Source of the DNA: Acinetobacter lanii | GTDB lineage: Bacteria > Pseudomonadota > Gammaproteobacteria > Pseudomonadales > Moraxellaceae | Assembly (NCBI RefSeq): GCF_011578285.1 | Contig: NZ_CP049916.1 | Coordinates: 2,232,001-2,296,000, forward strand | Length of the DNA stretch: 64,000 nucleotides | Direction of reading: 5' to 3' | Shown: positions 63,514-64,000 of the stretch, one piece after another | How the letters are laid out: each line of letters opens with the position of its first letter | Numbering within the stretch: the stretch's first letter is position 1 | Program-made: the position numbers and the translations under genes | The notes under the pieces: model-generated | Seen by the model: only the letters and a program-made list of their open reading frames with translations | Database searches by the model: none | What the model was told of the DNA's origin: nothing

Positions 63514-64000
63514 CTAGCGCCCTAAAATGCCACGCGCCACAATCTCTTTCATGATTTCATTGGTGCCACCGTAAATACGTTGAATACGCGCATCCACAAA
63601 GAAGCGTGAAATTGGATACTCCGTCATATAGCCATAGCCACCGAACAACTGAAGCAAGTTATCTGCAATTTTCATTTGCATATCGGTACTAAATGACTTT
63701 AATGCGGCTGCCGTTTCTACATCCAATTTGCCTTCTTTATAGAGTGCTAAATTTTGATTGTAAAACGCAGCGGTTGCCAATTCATCAATTTTAGCCTGTG
63801 CCAAAACAAAGCGGGTGTTTTGGAAACTTCCCACCGCTTGCCCAAAAGCTTGACGCTCTTTGACGTATTGCGTTGCAAGGTCGATACAGCCACGAATTGC
63901 ACCCAATGCCGTTGCTGCAATTGAAGTCCGTTCACGGGGTAATTCTTGCATCATATAAGCAAAGCCTTGCCCAGCTTGTCCCAAGAGTTGATTGGCAGGC
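63514..64000 (-). CDS. Acyl-CoA dehydrogenase, N-terminal part missing
   Basis: C-terminal 161 codons of an acyl-CoA dehydrogenase; the frame stays open through the right edge, so the gene starts outside. The visible part is the helical C-terminal domain: YVKERQAFGQAVGSFQNTRF, KIADNLLQLFGGYGYMTEYP and RFFVDARIQRIYGGTNEIMK. The catalytic Glu, expected in the IYGGTNEI region for long-chain/isovaleryl types or earlier for medium-chain types, cannot be assigned firmly. The enzyme oxidises an acyl-CoA to the 2-enoyl-CoA with FAD and passes electrons to ETF. Confidence 0.92.
   Translation of the reverse strand, partial: PANQLLGQAGQGFAYMMQELPRERTSIAATALGAIRGCIDLATQYVKERQAFGQAVGSFQNTRFVLAQAKIDELATAAFYNQNLALYKEGKLDVETAAALKSFSTDMQMKIADNLLQLFGGYGYMTEYPISRFFVDARIQRIYGGTNEIMKEIVARGILGR

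Noticed and set aside
1..64000. tRNA, rRNA, CRISPR arrays, complete IS elements, prophage genes
   Set aside because: No T-loop consensus, regularly spaced repeats, transposase, integrase or phage structural sequence was seen in a reading by eye; a tRNAscan or CRISPR search would confirm.

Overview
The window looks like chromosomal DNA of an Acinetobacter species (Moraxellaceae). The case rests on a dat-ddc pair for 1,3-diaminopropane synthesis, a single-chain TyrA-AroA fusion directly behind pheA, a TetR/ferredoxin-reductase/desaturase cluster of the DesT-DesC-DesB type, many lipid-handling genes, moderate-to-low GC, and intrinsic terminators with long A/T flanks. The species cannot be fixed from the sequence alone. 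I saw no tRNA, rRNA, CRISPR array, complete insertion sequence or prophage.

Layout. 1-2817: ddc (cut by the left edge) and dat. 3326-5220: a SIMPL-domain periplasmic protein, a short inverted-repeat element and a TSUP-type permease. 5284-8299: membrane desaturase, its ferredoxin reductase and a divergent TetR regulator. 8386-15788: a lipid cluster holding an acyl-CoA ligase, Fe-alcohol dehydrogenase, enoyl-CoA hydratase, TauD-type dioxygenase, di-iron-type hydrolase and FadL-type porin. 16095-20849: BASS transporter, RapA and an RluA-family pseudouridine synthase. 21060-24857: an unusual EntB-like carrier protein with a GlcG/HbpS protein, then hemL, thiE and a DUF962 protein. 25093-33198: CYTH-CHAD protein, ABC exporter, TetR/MFS pair with twin operators, three poorly known genes and an amidohydrolase. 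33231-38330: second repeat copy, M16 peptidase, PhzF-like isomerase, decayed third repeat copy and a tiny Gln/Asn-rich protein. 38781-41683: icd, a small unknown gene and rluE with an Arg/Gly tail. 41812-44556: a strongly A+T-rich single gene for a SIR2/helical-repeat protein, the clearest accessory cargo here and probably anti-phage. 44595-48316: a cytosine-deaminase-type operon (permease, PucR-like regulator, deaminase). 48539-58985: M61 peptidase, D,D-carboxypeptidase, type II NADH dehydrogenase, SlyD, photolyase, a two-gene membrane module (HD phosphohydrolase fused to a membrane domain, plus a stand-alone relative of that domain), YaaA and an alpha/beta hydrolase. 59067-64000: small unknown genes, tyrA-aroA, pheA and an acyl-CoA dehydrogenase cut by the right edge.

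Most of the window is ordinary core genome. The best candidates for something undescribed are the SIR2 gene at 41812-44556, the paired HD/membrane module at 55472-57416, the degenerate EntB-like carrier protein beside a GlcG/HbpS protein at 21060-22223, the three-copy inverted-repeat element, and the Gln/Asn-rich miniprotein at 38103-38330.
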